Positions 8,969 to 19,736 are shown, numbered from the stretch's first letter. The stretch is DNA of 64,000 nucleotides from Desulfosudis oleivorans (GCA_020723305.1 DYJC01000006.1:248001-312000); one strand, 5' to 3'. Notes: generated by a model not told the origin, from the letters alone. Numbers and translations are program-made.

Positions 8969-9001
8969 TTTTGGGGTGAGCGCACAGATCCCACCCCAAA
9001 A
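8969..9001. other. 10-bp stem hairpin between secreted-protein genes
   Basis: TTTTGGGGTG at 8969-8978 and CACCCCAAAA at 8992-9001 form a perfect 10-bp stem with a 13-nt loop. It lies between the stop of the giant dockerin protein (9190) and the PPIase start (8911). No U-run follows on the minus strand, so it is not a canonical terminator. It could be a weak terminator or an mRNA 3'-end stabiliser. Confidence 0.4.
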
Positions 9002-9031
9002 TCTCCTATCGAGCAAAATATCCGCATTACT

Positions 9032-9180
9032 ATTGAGCCAATTTCAAAACTATTAAAAAGCGTCACACTAGCCAAAGCCGGTGCCCAGAAAGGAACCGAA
9101 AACACTGGATAGCGCATAGCTTCACTTTGTGTCCGGCTTTCACCGGAATGACAACAACAGACCTTTTTTACTGGCTCAAT
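9032..9180. repeat. MITE-like dispersed repeat, family 2 (copy 1)
   Basis: About 149 bp bounded by ATTGAGCCA at the left and TGGCTCAAT at the right. The interior has CAAAGCCGGTGCCCAG and GTGTCCGGCTTTCACCGG, which can fold back. Related copies lie at 28869-29036 and 54789-54931, with partial copies at 28636-28675 and 63939-64000. It carries no ORF. Short size, terminal inverted repeats and intergenic positions fit a non-autonomous transposon-like element. Confidence 0.75.
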
Positions 9181-9189
9181 TGTAAAACA

Positions 9190-12100
9190 TCACGGGCATC
9201 TACACCCATTCTGTCCAAACTGATCCCTCACTTTTACCTTGTCAATAATATTTACAACACCATCACTGTTGACATCCGCATTTATCCAACCCGGATCTCC
9301 GCTTTCGCCAAAGTGGTCTCTTACCTGGACTTTATCGATGATATTGACGACTCCATCACCGTTCACATCACCTGCCAGTTTTACATAAATATCGATGGTT
9401 TGTTCAACTGAGAGGTTGGTTGCATCCGATGTAACGGTTGCCTTCACCTGATAGGGGCAAGGATGAGGTCCAGTATTGGGCGGGTCAAAGGCGATGGTTG
9501 AACCGCTGCCGATGATATTCCCTCCATTTGGTGTTGCCCATGCATATGAAAGTGAACCATCTGCTGGATCAAAGGTGGTAATTTCAACCGTGGCGGTCCC
9601 GAGTTCGGCTATACATTCGTCCGAGATGACGCTCTCGATGACCGGTTCAATAAATTCATACGCGCCTAAATCGATGTCCGCTGTTGAATTGTTGTCACCG
9701 TCTATAATTCTTTGATTTCCTTCAACATCCTCTGCGAGGGTTGAGTCAGTATTCAAGCCCGCATCAATACAAGGCGACTCGGACTGGAGATGATAGTCAC
9801 CTGTTGCAAGCGCTTTGAAAAGAGGATCAACCGACAGATCGCCGGTTCCGGTATTGCAACCGCTGTAGTTGGATATGCTGTTGTTCCAGACGTTATTGTA
9901 TGAAATGTCAGGAGCGGGGGCCTGTCCGCAAAAGATGCCGTAAGAGCCGTTTCCTGAAATGATGTTGTTGGTGATCGTCCCCGCAGCTCCGTTCCAGCAG
10001 GCAATGCCGTCCTGACTGTTGCCGGAAACAGTATTGTTGACAAGGGTATAAGTTGCCGCGCCGGAAGTCAGGTCAATACCGTTACCGGTATTCTGCACGA
10101 TCAGGTTATTTTCGGCCAAGAGCGTTGAGCCTGCATCCGCCATGATACCGTGGTTGTTTCCCATGATGCGGTTGTTTGCAGCCTGGATTTCAGAACTTGT
10201 ACAAAAGATACCAGCCTCGGTGCTGTTACGGATTGTAAAGCCGGAAATACCTGCGATACAATTGTTTTGAATACTGACCGTGGGTGCAGCCGATCCAGAC
10301 CCATCAATGATAGTGACATCAGCGCCATCACCTTCCAGATGAATGTCACAACTGATCATAATATTTTCCACATATGAGCCCGCTGCCACAAAAACAGTGT
10401 CTCCGCTTCCTGCAAAAAAAGCAGCTTCACGGATCGATTCAAAAGGATTTTCAAAACTTCCGTCATATGGGCCGGTTGTATTTCCACCATCAACATAAAC
10501 CGACATGGGAACAGGAGTGCTTCCGGATTCATTCGGATCAGTGTTGCCGATGAACTCGCGCCGGTTGCTAAAGCAATCAGTGTCAGCATCCCCGTATGCG
10601 TCATTTACCGATAGATTAAACCCATGCCTAAATTCCCATCCATCAGGCATTCCATCGACATCATGATCGGTATTTTCGTTTACAGTTGTCAGATTTCCGA
10701 ATTGGTCCAGCTCCCATGCATCAACAATAGTATCCATATCCATGTCATTGGAGTCTGTCACCCACGGGGAATAATCAATATAATTGCCGCTTCTATTGCC
10801 CAGTCCTCCGGGGTTATAGAGCCCCCCTGATGCCGTGTCATCTGAAGGATCGTTAGGCCCGCTATTATGACCCCAGAAATTCTTTTCAGCCATGACCATA
10901 ACAGCACTGCTTGCGTTAAGGATTCCATATGACTGATTGTTGGTTATCGTATTCATGGAAATAACCGGATTTGATAAACTTTCCAGGTATATTCCATAAC
11001 TGTTATTTGATATATTATTATGCTGTATTACAGGCGAAGCATTGCTCAGTCTAAGACCATGCTCCGCATTGGAATTAATATCAGAGTATTCAATCGTCGG
11101 TGATGAATTACTTATGTATATACCTGCCCTCGGGGAACTGGCGTTATTAGAATAGCCTGCGTATTTTATAATGCAATGAGACAATTGACTTGCGCTGCTG
11201 CCCTGTAAAAGTCTGATGGAATCCCAGTCCCGGACTGCAGGCAGGGTAGCGTTTCCATTGCTGTTGGTATCGCCGCCATAGGTGTCGTCCTTGAGGGATG
11301 TAAAAACGATTTTGTCATCATCTGTTCCAAGAGCAGTCAGAGTGCCGTTGACGATGAGGTTTGAACTTGTATTCTGAAATTTTACAACTGTTCCGGGAGC
11401 TATGGAGACCATAACACCGGTTCCAATGGTCACCTGACCGAAAATGTACGGCATGAGCGGATTATTTGCAAACATGCAGTTGGCGGTAATGGCTCCGTTA
11501 ACATAGATACCGGCATAAGCACCGCCGCTGACCGTATTGTTTTCAATGGCGCCGATATGCCCGCCAGCCAGATTTATGGAATAGCTGCTGTTATTGATAA
11601 AAATGTTGTTCCGGATCATGGGCATCGAGGTCGCATCAGCGACGATTCCGTAACTGTTAGCGGATATGGTGTTGCCTTCAATAACAGGGTTCGAAGTGCC
11701 ATCACAGTATATTCCATAAATGTAATGATTGGATATAATACAGCCGGAAATTATGGGAGAACCGTTTAGAATTCTGATACCGTAATAGCTGTTTTTGATT
11801 TCACAAAAATCGATGGTTGAGTTTGAATTGTTTACGTATATGTCTGCCTGCGGGTCGTTGCTGTTATCTTCGTAACCTGCATATTTTATAATGCAATGAG
11901 ACAATTGACTTGCGCTGCTGCCCTGTAAAAGTCTGATGGAATCCCAGTCCCGGACTGCAGGCAGGGTAGCGTTTCCATTGCTGTTGGTATCGCCGCCATA
12001 GGTGTCGTCCTTGAGGGATGTAAAAACGATTTTGTCATCATCTGTTCCAAGAGCAGTCAGAGTGCCGTTGACGATGAGGTTTGAACTTGTATTCTGAAAT

Positions 12101-15100
12101 TTTACAACTGTTCCGGGAGCTATGGAGACCGTAACACCGGTTCCAATGGTCACCTGACCGAAAATATACGGCATGAGCGGATTATTTGCGAACGTGCTGT
12201 TGGTGGTAATAGCTCCGTTAACATAGATACCAGCATAAGCACCGCCGCTGACCGTATTGTTTTCAATGGCTCCAATATGCCCACCAGCCAGATTTATTGA
12301 ATAAATGCTGTTATTGGTAAAAATATTGTTCCGAATCGTGGGCATCGAAGTCGCATCAGCGACGATTCCGTAAATGTTAGAGGATATGGTGTTGCTTTCA
12401 ATGACAGGGTTCGAGGTGCCATCACAGTAAATTCCATAACTGTAATGATTGGATATAACACAACCTGAAATTGTAGGAGAACCGTTTAAAATACTGATAC
12501 CGTAATAACTGTTCTTGACTTCACAAAAATCAATGGTTGGGTTTGAATTGTTTACATATATTCCTGCCCTTGGAGAACTGCTGTCAGTATTGTAGCCCGC
12601 ATATTTTATGATGCAATGAGATAATTGACTTGAGCCGCTGCCTTGTAGAAGTCTGATGGAGTCCCAGTCCTGACTTGCCGGCAGGGTTGCGTTTCCATTG
12701 CTGTTGGTATCGCCGCCATAGGTGTCGTCCTTGAGGGATGTGAAAACGATTTTGTTATCTTCCGTTCCAAGGGCGGTAAGCGTGCCGTTTACGATGAGGT
12801 TTGAACTTGTAGTCTTAAATTTTACAACTGTTCCGGGAGCTATGGAGACCGTAACACCGGTTCCGATGGTCACCTGACCGAAAATATACGGCATGAGCGG
12901 ATTATTTGCGAACGTGCTGTTGGTGGTAATAGCTCCGTTAACATAGATACCAGCATAAGCACCGCCGCTGACCGTATTGTTTTCAATGGCTCCAATATGC
13001 CCACCAGCCAGATTTATTGAATAAATGCTGTTATTGGTAAAAATATTGTTCCGAATCGTGGGCATCGAAGTCGCATCAGCGACGATTCCGTAAATGTTAG
13101 AGGATATGGTGTTGCTTTCAATGACAGGGTTCGAGGTGCCATCACAGTAAATTCCATAACTGTAATGATTGGATATAACACAACCTGAAATTGTAGGAGA
13201 ACCGTTTAAAATACTGATACCGTAATAACTGTTCTTGACTTCACAAAAATCAATGGTTGGGTTTGAATTGTTTACATATATTCCTGCCCTTGGTTGACTG
13301 CCGTTGTAATAACCTGCGTATTTTATAATGCAATGAGACAATTGACTTGCGCCGCTGCCCTGCAAAAGTCTGATGGAATCCCAGTCTTGGCTTGTCGGCA
13401 GGGTAGCGTTCCCATTGCTGTTGGTGTCGCCGCCGTAAGTGTCGTCCTTGAGGGATGTGAAAACGATTTTGTCATCATCTGTTCCAAGAGCAGTCAGAGT
13501 GCCGTTGACGATGAGGTTTGAACTTGTAGTCTTAAATTTAACAACTGTTCCAGGAGCTATGGAGACCGTAACACCGGTTCCGATGGTCACCTGACCGAAA
13601 ATGTATGGCATGAGCGGATTATTTACGAACGTGCTGTTGGTGGTAATAGCTCCGCTAACATAGATGCCAGCATAAGCACCACCGCTGACCGTATTGTTTT
13701 CAATGGCTCCAATATGCCCGCCAGCCAAATTTATGGAATAGATGCTGTTATTGGTAAAAATGTTATTCCGGATCGTGGGCATCGAAGTCGAATCAGCAAC
13801 GATGCCGGAAGAGTTATTGGTGATGGTGTTGCCTTCAATGACAGGGTTCGAGGTGCCTGCACAGTATATTCCATAAGTACTGTTATTCAGAATATTGCTA
13901 TACACAATTCTGGGCGATGCATTATAAATGTATATGCCATATGCATTGTCACTGAATTCAGAGTTGGCGATATCAATAGAAGATGTATAAATTTCTGCCA
14001 AACCAGGATTGTTGCCCGAACTATTGGTCCCACCCCATTTGACAATCACATGTCGTAAAAGGTTATTAGTACTTTCTGCATTGAATCGGACAGAATCCCA
14101 GTTTCCGATAACCGGGATTCCTGATCCTGTCCCGCCGCCAATGCTGTGATCATTGACCGAGGTCATAAAGATCGGATCAAAGTTGATTCCATCCGGTAAA
14201 TTGCCATCTGCGTTTAAAGTTCCATTCACCGTTATGCCGGAGGAGCTGCCGGAAAACTTAATGATGGTTCCTGGTGAAATAGTAAGGGTCATCCCGACAG
14301 GAACAGTCAGCATGCTGGTTACGATATGCGGGTTACCATCTTTGGTAAGCGTCAGATCCCCGGTGAGGGTACCACCTAATTTTGTAGTGAGGTCAATTGA
14401 TAATCCCGGCCCATAGTCGACATGGGTAATCCAGACTTCGTTGACATCATCATAAACCTGATAACGGTGATATGCATATATTGTATAGGAGTAATGGGTT
14501 CCCATGCTCAATCCACTATCAGAGCAGGTTAGATTGGTTCCTTTATAGATAATACCGTTTTGGCCGACACTGTATTCAACATTATTTGATGGAGCCCATG
14601 TACCGCGAACCATCAGATAAGAGTGATAGATTGGATTCAGTGCATGTTCCCAGTTCAGAGAAACCGTTGTTCTTGAGGCTGTTCCTCTAAAATTTCCGGC
14701 AGTGGTTTCTGACGGAGGCGGCAGTGCGGGTGTTGACGTATCAGCCGTGATACCGGAAGAATAATTAAGGCAGTCATCAAAAGAAAATGCTGCATAGTAG
14801 TATGTTGAGCCTGGTACAAGACCGGAATCAGAGCAGGATGTGCCATTAAAATTATAGATGACGTCAAGTCCACTTGAAATATTGCCGGAATATGTTTGCC
14901 CATCTGTCGGCTGCCATGTAATCGGAGCGGTTGATCTTACGATAAGTACTTTTTGGAAATCATTATTATCAGGATTCAGCCATGACAGATTGACTTGGTA
15001 AGCACTTATTGCCACAGCGCTTAATTCTACAATATTATCCGGTGGACCAATGTTGTCACCTATTTTTTTACTGGTTTTTTGAGAGGGATTGCTTTTTATT

Positions 15101-16416
15101 CCTTCAGAATCAAGAGCTGTAACCGAAAAATAATAGGTACTATTAACTGTGAGATCATGAAAAGTATATTCCGTTTCCGTGATATCACTTATTGAGCCAT
15201 CCAGGTTATTTGAATCTGTACCATAATCTATTTTATAGCTGGCCGTCGGGACACTATTATCGTTTTGGGGGTTTTGCCATGTGATCGCTACGCTCCCATC
15301 ACAGTTATTTCTTGAATCAATTGTTTTTGGATAAGGATGAACTGTATCCCAAAATAATTTATACAAGTTTGCGATATACATCATATTTAAGGGCATTAGC
15401 GAATTTGCTAATATCTTTAAATTGTCTTCATTAGGAAACGCCCAGTTACCAACCCAGTCGTCAGTTTCTGCAACAGGCCAATTGTCACCATATGGAGGTA
15501 TTATGTAACTTGGGTTTCTATTCCATTCCCAACCATTTGCACTCTGAAATGTTAAGCTTGTGGTATTTCCATCTACATTGTTTGAAGGAAAATTTTGGGT
15601 CAACTGAGCCTGATTTAAAAATATTTCAGGCAAACTATCATACTCAGTCGGTTTTAACACGAGTAGTCGGCCATCACTGTCTGAATTATGGCTTATTTCA
15701 TGCCAGTGTTCCATCATATATTCTTCATAGTTCTCATATTTTGGGTGGCTATCTTCGTTGACATGAGCAGGCACCCCCATATCTGATAGTAAGTGGACAA
15801 TCCTTCCAAGATAAAAGTATGCTATTTCTTTATGTCTCGGTATATCATTGGATAGATATAGCTCGATTATGCCTGGAAAATACCAATGCCTGTATGAACG
15901 ATATGGTAACCCGTCTAGCATTTTTATATAAGGATATACTTCATTACCTCCATACCAATACATTTTTGCTTTTTTCAGTGCCGACCAAAAAGGGCCATAA
16001 TTTATCCCAAGATACTCGATTGCTAATCCAGATTCTGATTCATTGCCTAAATCACAGTTCCAGAAATGTGAGGTAAAGTTGCTGATTCCTGTTAGCCCGT
16101 CCAGATGGATTCCATGCAGATCAATTAAATCAGAATACGATTGTTGGCTGCCGGGATCAAATCTGTCTTCTGCCCATGCCCCTTCAATAATGAAAGAACC
16201 ATTTACTGCTTCCCATTGGTCACAGCTACTCCAAATTGTAGTAGGGTTCAGGTATGTGTAAATTTCATGTGACGTGTCATTCGGCCATATCTGAAATGCC
16301 TCCATGGCTAATTTTTGATGAACCGGCGCCTCGGGAGATTGTTTCTGAGCAAATGCTTTTTGGGGTAATGTCAGACATAAAAGTATTTGTATCAGATAAA
16401 TTATGACTTTTTTCAT
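9190..16416 (-). CDS. giant secreted protein: zinc phospholipase C-like domain, FN3, beta-helix repeats, dockerin
   Basis: About 2408 residues. The ATG at 16416 fits the AGGGGAG ribosome site better than the GTG at 16422. A signal peptide ends at QKAFA. Residues about 30-250 resemble zinc-dependent phospholipase C (HQKLAMEAF near the start, FYLGRIVHLLSDMGVPAHV, then MMEHWHE), with several His/Asp that could bind zinc. Three FN3-like domains follow (about 365-680). A long parallel beta-helix (about 690-1800, NosD/PbH1-like) contains four near-identical 240-residue units. Then come TSP3-like Asp-rich repeats, a second beta-helix, an Ig-like domain (about 2270-2340) and a dockerin with two DVNxDGVVNIIDKV repeats, ending GCRCP. 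I infer an exported enzyme or adhesin that docks to a cohesin. Confidence 0.85.
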   Translation of the reverse strand: MKKVIIYLIQILLCLTLPQKAFAQKQSPEAPVHQKLAMEAFQIWPNDTSHEIYTYLNPTTIWSSCDQWEAVNGSFIIEGAWAEDRFDPGSQQSYSDLIDLHGIHLDGLTGISNFTSHFWNCDLGNESESGLAIEYLGINYGPFWSALKKAKMYWYGGNEVYPYIKMLDGLPYRSYRHWYFPGIIELYLSNDIPRHKEIAYFYLGRIVHLLSDMGVPAHVNEDSHPKYENYEEYMMEHWHEISHNSDSDGRLLVLKPTEYDSLPEIFLNQAQLTQNFPSNNVDGNTTSLTFQSANGWEWNRNPSYIIPPYGDNWPVAETDDWVGNWAFPNEDNLKILANSLMPLNMMYIANLYKLFWDTVHPYPKTIDSRNNCDGSVAITWQNPQNDNSVPTASYKIDYGTDSNNLDGSISDITETEYTFHDLTVNSTYYFSVTALDSEGIKSNPSQKTSKKIGDNIGPPDNIVELSAVAISAYQVNLSWLNPDNNDFQKVLIVRSTAPITWQPTDGQTYSGNISSGLDVIYNFNGTSCSDSGLVPGSTYYYAAFSFDDCLNYSSGITADTSTPALPPPSETTAGNFRGTASRTTVSLNWEHALNPIYHSYLMVRGTWAPSNNVEYSVGQNGIIYKGTNLTCSDSGLSMGTHYSYTIYAYHRYQVYDDVNEVWITHVDYGPGLSIDLTTKLGGTLTGDLTLTKDGNPHIVTSMLTVPVGMTLTISPGTIIKFSGSSSGITVNGTLNADGNLPDGINFDPIFMTSVNDHSIGGGTGSGIPVIGNWDSVRFNAESTNNLLRHVIVKWGGTNSSGNNPGLAEIYTSSIDIANSEFSDNAYGIYIYNASPRIVYSNILNNSTYGIYCAGTSNPVIEGNTITNNSSGIVADSTSMPTIRNNIFTNNSIYSINLAGGHIGAIENNTVSGGAYAGIYVSGAITTNSTFVNNPLMPYIFGQVTIGTGVTVSIAPGTVVKFKTTSSNLIVNGTLTALGTDDDKIVFTSLKDDTYGGDTNSNGNATLPTSQDWDSIRLLQGSGASQLSHCIIKYAGYYNGSQPRAGIYVNNSNPTIDFCEVKNSYYGISILNGSPTISGCVISNHYSYGIYCDGTSNPVIESNTISSNIYGIVADATSMPTIRNNIFTNNSIYSINLAGGHIGAIENNTVSGGAYAGIYVNGAITTNSTFANNPLMPYIFGQVTIGTGVTVSIAPGTVVKFKTTSSNLIVNGTLTALGTEDNKIVFTSLKDDTYGGDTNSNGNATLPASQDWDSIRLLQGSGSSQLSHCIIKYAGYNTDSSSPRAGIYVNNSNPTIDFCEVKNSYYGISILNGSPTISGCVISNHYSYGIYCDGTSNPVIESNTISSNIYGIVADATSMPTIRNNIFTNNSIYSINLAGGHIGAIENNTVSGGAYAGIYVNGAITTNSTFANNPLMPYIFGQVTIGTGVTVSIAPGTVVKFQNTSSNLIVNGTLTALGTDDDKIVFTSLKDDTYGGDTNSNGNATLPAVRDWDSIRLLQGSSASQLSHCIIKYAGYEDNSNDPQADIYVNNSNSTIDFCEIKNSYYGIRILNGSPIISGCIISNHYIYGIYCDGTSNPVIEGNTISANSYGIVADATSMPMIRNNIFINNSSYSINLAGGHIGAIENNTVSGGAYAGIYVNGAITANCMFANNPLMPYIFGQVTIGTGVMVSIAPGTVVKFQNTSSNLIVNGTLTALGTDDDKIVFTSLKDDTYGGDTNSNGNATLPAVRDWDSIRLLQGSSASQLSHCIIKYAGYSNNASSPRAGIYISNSSPTIEYSDINSNAEHGLRLSNASPVIQHNNISNNSYGIYLESLSNPVISMNTITNNQSYGILNASSAVMVMAEKNFWGHNSGPNDPSDDTASGGLYNPGGLGNRSGNYIDYSPWVTDSNDMDMDTIVDAWELDQFGNLTTVNENTDHDVDGMPDGWEFRHGFNLSVNDAYGDADTDCFSNRREFIGNTDPNESGSTPVPMSVYVDGGNTTGPYDGSFENPFESIREAAFFAGSGDTVFVAAGSYVENIMISCDIHLEGDGADVTIIDGSGSAAPTVSIQNNCIAGISGFTIRNSTEAGIFCTSSEIQAANNRIMGNNHGIMADAGSTLLAENNLIVQNTGNGIDLTSGAATYTLVNNTVSGNSQDGIACWNGAAGTITNNIISGNGSYGIFCGQAPAPDISYNNVWNNSISNYSGCNTGTGDLSVDPLFKALATGDYHLQSESPCIDAGLNTDSTLAEDVEGNQRIIDGDNNSTADIDLGAYEFIEPVIESVISDECIAELGTATVEITTFDPADGSLSYAWATPNGGNIIGSGSTIAFDPPNTGPHPCPYQVKATVTSDATNLSVEQTIDIYVKLAGDVNGDGVVNIIDKVQVRDHFGESGDPGWINADVNSDGVVNIIDKVKVRDQFGQNGCRCP
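11170..13900 (-). repeat. tandem 720-bp intragenic repeats in the beta-helix
   Basis: The same landmark (ATGCAATGAGACAATTGACT and relatives) occurs at 11171, 11891, 12611 and 13328, i.e. at steps of 720, 720 and 717 bp; each unit encodes about 240 residues. Identity is patchy. 12181 to about 12573 matches 12901 to about 13293 base for base, and 11171-11420 is almost identical to 11891-12140, while other stretches differ. This mosaic indicates recent unequal recombination or gene conversion within the gene. Confidence 0.9.
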
Positions 16417-16682
16417 ATTCACACTCCCCTATGATTATCGCAATAATATAGATTTTTTTTCAATCACCATATTACTAATGAGTGCAGTTTTCTGAAAACA
16501 TTTTACTACAACATAACCATTTGTTAATTAAACTAAATAATATATTTGCTACGTCTAAACACTTTCGGACTCATTAGTATCTCGTCCGAAGTCAAGAATC
16601 CATTATTCCCATTTGCTTTTCTGAATTCCGGTTCTTCACATAGCGCTGACCTGAATGACATTTTCGTTTACCTAGTACATCG

Positions 16683-19600
16683 TTATGGACAACTGCACCC
16701 GCTCTGGCCAAACTGATTCCGGACAATTACCTTATCAATGATATTGACTACCCCATCCCGATTCACATCGGCTTCTATCCATCCAGGGGTGCCACTCTGC
16801 CCAAAGGCGTTTCGAACCATGACTTTATCGATTATATTCACGACACCATCCCCATTAATATCACCGGATATCCTTACACGTATGTTAAAAATTTTCTCAA
16901 CTGAGCATTGTGTTACGCTGGAAGTTATAACTGCTTTTATTCGATATGGACAAGGATGAGGGCCCGCTCCGGGCGGGGTAAATTCAACAACATTACCATT
17001 CCCGGCAATACTGCCACCATCCAGTGCCTCCCATTCAAAGGACAGGTTCCCTCCTGCCGGATCTGTAACATCTAAACTGATCACCGATGAACTCAGTTCT
17101 GAAATACATGAATCAAATGTAGAATTTAGTAGCAACGGCCGCTCTGATATCGCAGCTTCCGGTGTCCCGCCATAAGCACCCATATTGATTCGTTTACCAT
17201 TTGGGTTCGGTTCCTGGGAATAATTGGATGACCGGGTGTACAGATAAGAATTGGCTGATGTCAGGTAAGAATTGGAAAAACCAACAGCAATGGTAATGGA
17301 GTCTGTGGTGACACTGATGACTTCATCAAATTCCGTATTTGTGCCATCGGTTATCCAGACAATATTTCCTGGCTGTATATTTGTCACTTGATTTACATGC
17401 AATACAACATCTCCAGGTGAATAATCATTTGTTAAAACCTCAACAGGATCACCAGCATCAACTGCAGGAGAGCACAGTTGAAGATGATAGTTTCCTGAAG
17501 GACCATCTAAAAACAGGGGATCTACAGAGATATTAGAATCTCCGGCATAACCACCTTCGATATTGGAATACATTATAATCGGTGTTCCAGAATAGACCGC
17601 ATTTGAACCATTACCCCAGATAATTGAATTTATGATTAGGGGGCTGCATCTACTATACATATCGACACCATAAGTATTATTGTTACTGACCGTACAATTT
17701 GTAATTTCCGGCGAAGTAGCATATATTTGAACTCCCCCTCTGTTACTGAACTCGCTGATGGAGTTCCTGAAATATCCGGAATCCGAATAATGAAATAACA
17801 CATTGTAAGTACTCGTAGTATTATAGAATCCCCCATAGCGGATTCGGCAAAAATCAAACTGCCCAATACCTTTATTATCACCATATCCTTCCAAAAAAAT
17901 CCCACCCCAGTCACCTGGGGATGGTGTGCTGAGATCATCGTCTGCATTGGTATCACAACCATATTCATCATCTTTTAATGAAGTGAAGGTTACCCAATCG
18001 TCTGAAGTGCCGAGAACATTCAGCGTGCCATATACTGTAAGCCTTCCTTTGGCAGACTTAATCACGGCACCGGCAGGTATGGTAAGTGTCACATTATCAT
18101 CTACAGTGACACTGTATAAAATTATAATAGGGAAACACTCTGATCCAAAAGACCATGTCTGATCAGCAGAAACCCTGCCGCCTAATGCAAATCCATTGAT
18201 TTCATTGCCAGCGGCGGTATTGTCAAAATTGTAAGGGGAGATCGTTGTCTGACTTATATAAACTGCATAACCGCCATTGTCTGTAAAGGTGTTGCCGGTG
18301 GCAATTGTCATACCGCTTCCTCCTGCACGAAGACCACCGCTACCATTATTACAGATAATAGAATTAACAATTTCTGAGCTGCTGTTACTTACATTAACAC
18401 CATAAATATTATTGTTGTTGACCTTACAATTTGTAATTTCAGGCGAAGTATTGGATATTTGAACTCCCTCTCCTGTACTGAACTCGCTTATGGAGTTCCT
18501 GAAATATCCGGAATCCGAATAATTAAACCACACATTGTTAGCACGAATATTATTATATAATCCACCATAGCGGATACGGCAAAAATCAAACTGCCCAATA
18601 CCATCATTATCACCAGATCCGTCCAGGTAAATCCCGCCCCAATCACCAGGTGATGGTGTGCTGAGTTCACCGTCTGCATTTGTATCACAACCATATTCAT
18701 CATTTTTGAATGAAGTGAGGGTTACCCAATTGTCAGAAGTGCCGGTAACATTCAGCGTGCCATATACTGTAAGCCTTTTTCCTCCGGCAAACTTAATCAC
18801 GGCACCGGCAGGTATGGTAAGAGTCACATTGTCGTCTACAGTGACAGTGGATACAATTATAAATGGGAAACAGTCTGATCCAAATGACCAGGTCTGATCA
18901 GCAGAAACCCTACCGCCTAATGCAAATCCATTGATTTCATTGCCGCTGGCGGTATTGTCAAAATTGTAAGGGGAAATTGTTGTCTGACTTACATATACTG
19001 CATAATCGGCATTGTCTGTGAATGTGTTGCCGGTGACAATTGTCATACCGCTTCCTGATGCAAAAAGACCACTGCTACCATTATTACAGATAAGTGAATT
19101 AGCAATTTCTGGGCTGCCGTTACTTATATTAACACCATAGGTATTATTGCTGCTGAATGTACAATTTGTAATTTCCGGCGAAGTATAGGATATTTGAACT
19201 CCCCCTCTGTAACTGAACTCGCTGATGGAGTTCCTGAAATATCCGGAATCCGAATAATTAAACCACAAATTGTATTGACCAATGCCATTATAAATTCCCC
19301 CATAGCGGATACGGCAGTAATCAAACTGCCCGATACCGTTATTATCACCAGATCCGTCCAGGAAAATCCCACCCCAGTTGCCGGGGCCGGGTGATCCATT
19401 AGATCCGGCAATCGTTTCACCATAAGTATCATCATCTTTTGATGTAAAAATAATACTGTCTAAAGTTGTGCCTTCTGCTGAAAGCGTACCATAGATGGTA
19501 AGTCGTCGCCCATATGCAAATTTTATCACCGATCCAGGTAGAATGGTTAACGTATAGCCATCGTTTACCGCCAGATTTCCGGTGATATAGTATGTTCCAG

Positions 19601-19736
19601 GCCCCCATGCTGTATCCGTTGTTATTGTTCCACCGGGTATAGTTGTTAAGGCCAGTGCAATATTTGAAAACAATACAAGTCCTGAAACAGCAAAGAGAAA
19701 AACCTTAAAAAAATGAAATAACGCTGTCCGTTTCAT
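16683..19736 (-). CDS. secreted beta-helix protein with dockerin
   Basis: 1017 residues from the ATG at 19736, preceded by AAAGGAGGGCTGCT; the longer frame start at 19799 lacks such a site. A signal peptide ends at SNIALA. Three beta-helix blocks follow, each opening with a hydrophobic 'cap' (VTVDDNVTLTIPAGAVIKFA) and a GDWGGIYLDGSGDN motif, with PbH1-type turns such as SPEITNCTFSSNNTYGV. A region near residue 770-870 resembles polysaccharide-lyase-like ends (NYHLQLCSPAVDAGDP, INMGAYGGTPEA). The end is the shared Ig-like domain and a two-repeat dockerin closing with GCSCP. It resembles the beta-helix part of the neighbouring 2408-residue protein. I infer an exported carbohydrate-binding or -degrading surface protein. 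Confidence 0.85.
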   Translation of the reverse strand: MKRTALFHFFKVFLFAVSGLVLFSNIALALTTIPGGTITTDTAWGPGTYYITGNLAVNDGYTLTILPGSVIKFAYGRRLTIYGTLSAEGTTLDSIIFTSKDDDTYGETIAGSNGSPGPGNWGGIFLDGSGDNNGIGQFDYCRIRYGGIYNGIGQYNLWFNYSDSGYFRNSISEFSYRGGVQISYTSPEITNCTFSSNNTYGVNISNGSPEIANSLICNNGSSGLFASGSGMTIVTGNTFTDNADYAVYVSQTTISPYNFDNTASGNEINGFALGGRVSADQTWSFGSDCFPFIIVSTVTVDDNVTLTIPAGAVIKFAGGKRLTVYGTLNVTGTSDNWVTLTSFKNDEYGCDTNADGELSTPSPGDWGGIYLDGSGDNDGIGQFDFCRIRYGGLYNNIRANNVWFNYSDSGYFRNSISEFSTGEGVQISNTSPEITNCKVNNNNIYGVNVSNSSSEIVNSIICNNGSGGLRAGGSGMTIATGNTFTDNGGYAVYISQTTISPYNFDNTAAGNEINGFALGGRVSADQTWSFGSECFPIIILYSVTVDDNVTLTIPAGAVIKSAKGRLTVYGTLNVLGTSDDWVTFTSLKDDEYGCDTNADDDLSTPSPGDWGGIFLEGYGDNKGIGQFDFCRIRYGGFYNTTSTYNVLFHYSDSGYFRNSISEFSNRGGVQIYATSPEITNCTVSNNNTYGVDMYSRCSPLIINSIIWGNGSNAVYSGTPIIMYSNIEGGYAGDSNISVDPLFLDGPSGNYHLQLCSPAVDAGDPVEVLTNDYSPGDVVLHVNQVTNIQPGNIVWITDGTNTEFDEVISVTTDSITIAVGFSNSYLTSANSYLYTRSSNYSQEPNPNGKRINMGAYGGTPEAAISERPLLLNSTFDSCISELSSSVISLDVTDPAGGNLSFEWEALDGGSIAGNGNVVEFTPPGAGPHPCPYRIKAVITSSVTQCSVEKIFNIRVRISGDINGDGVVNIIDKVMVRNAFGQSGTPGWIEADVNRDGVVNIIDKVIVRNQFGQSGCSCP

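Noticed and set aside
11170..13900. CRISPR-like or satellite array from regular spacing
   Set aside because: Units of 720 bp are coding beta-helix repeats in one open frame; they lack short repeats with unique spacers.
16417..16682. Regulatory RNA or small gene in the 266-bp gap between two giant dockerin genes
   Set aside because: I saw no ORF, riboswitch motif or terminator there beyond weak AT-rich sequence.
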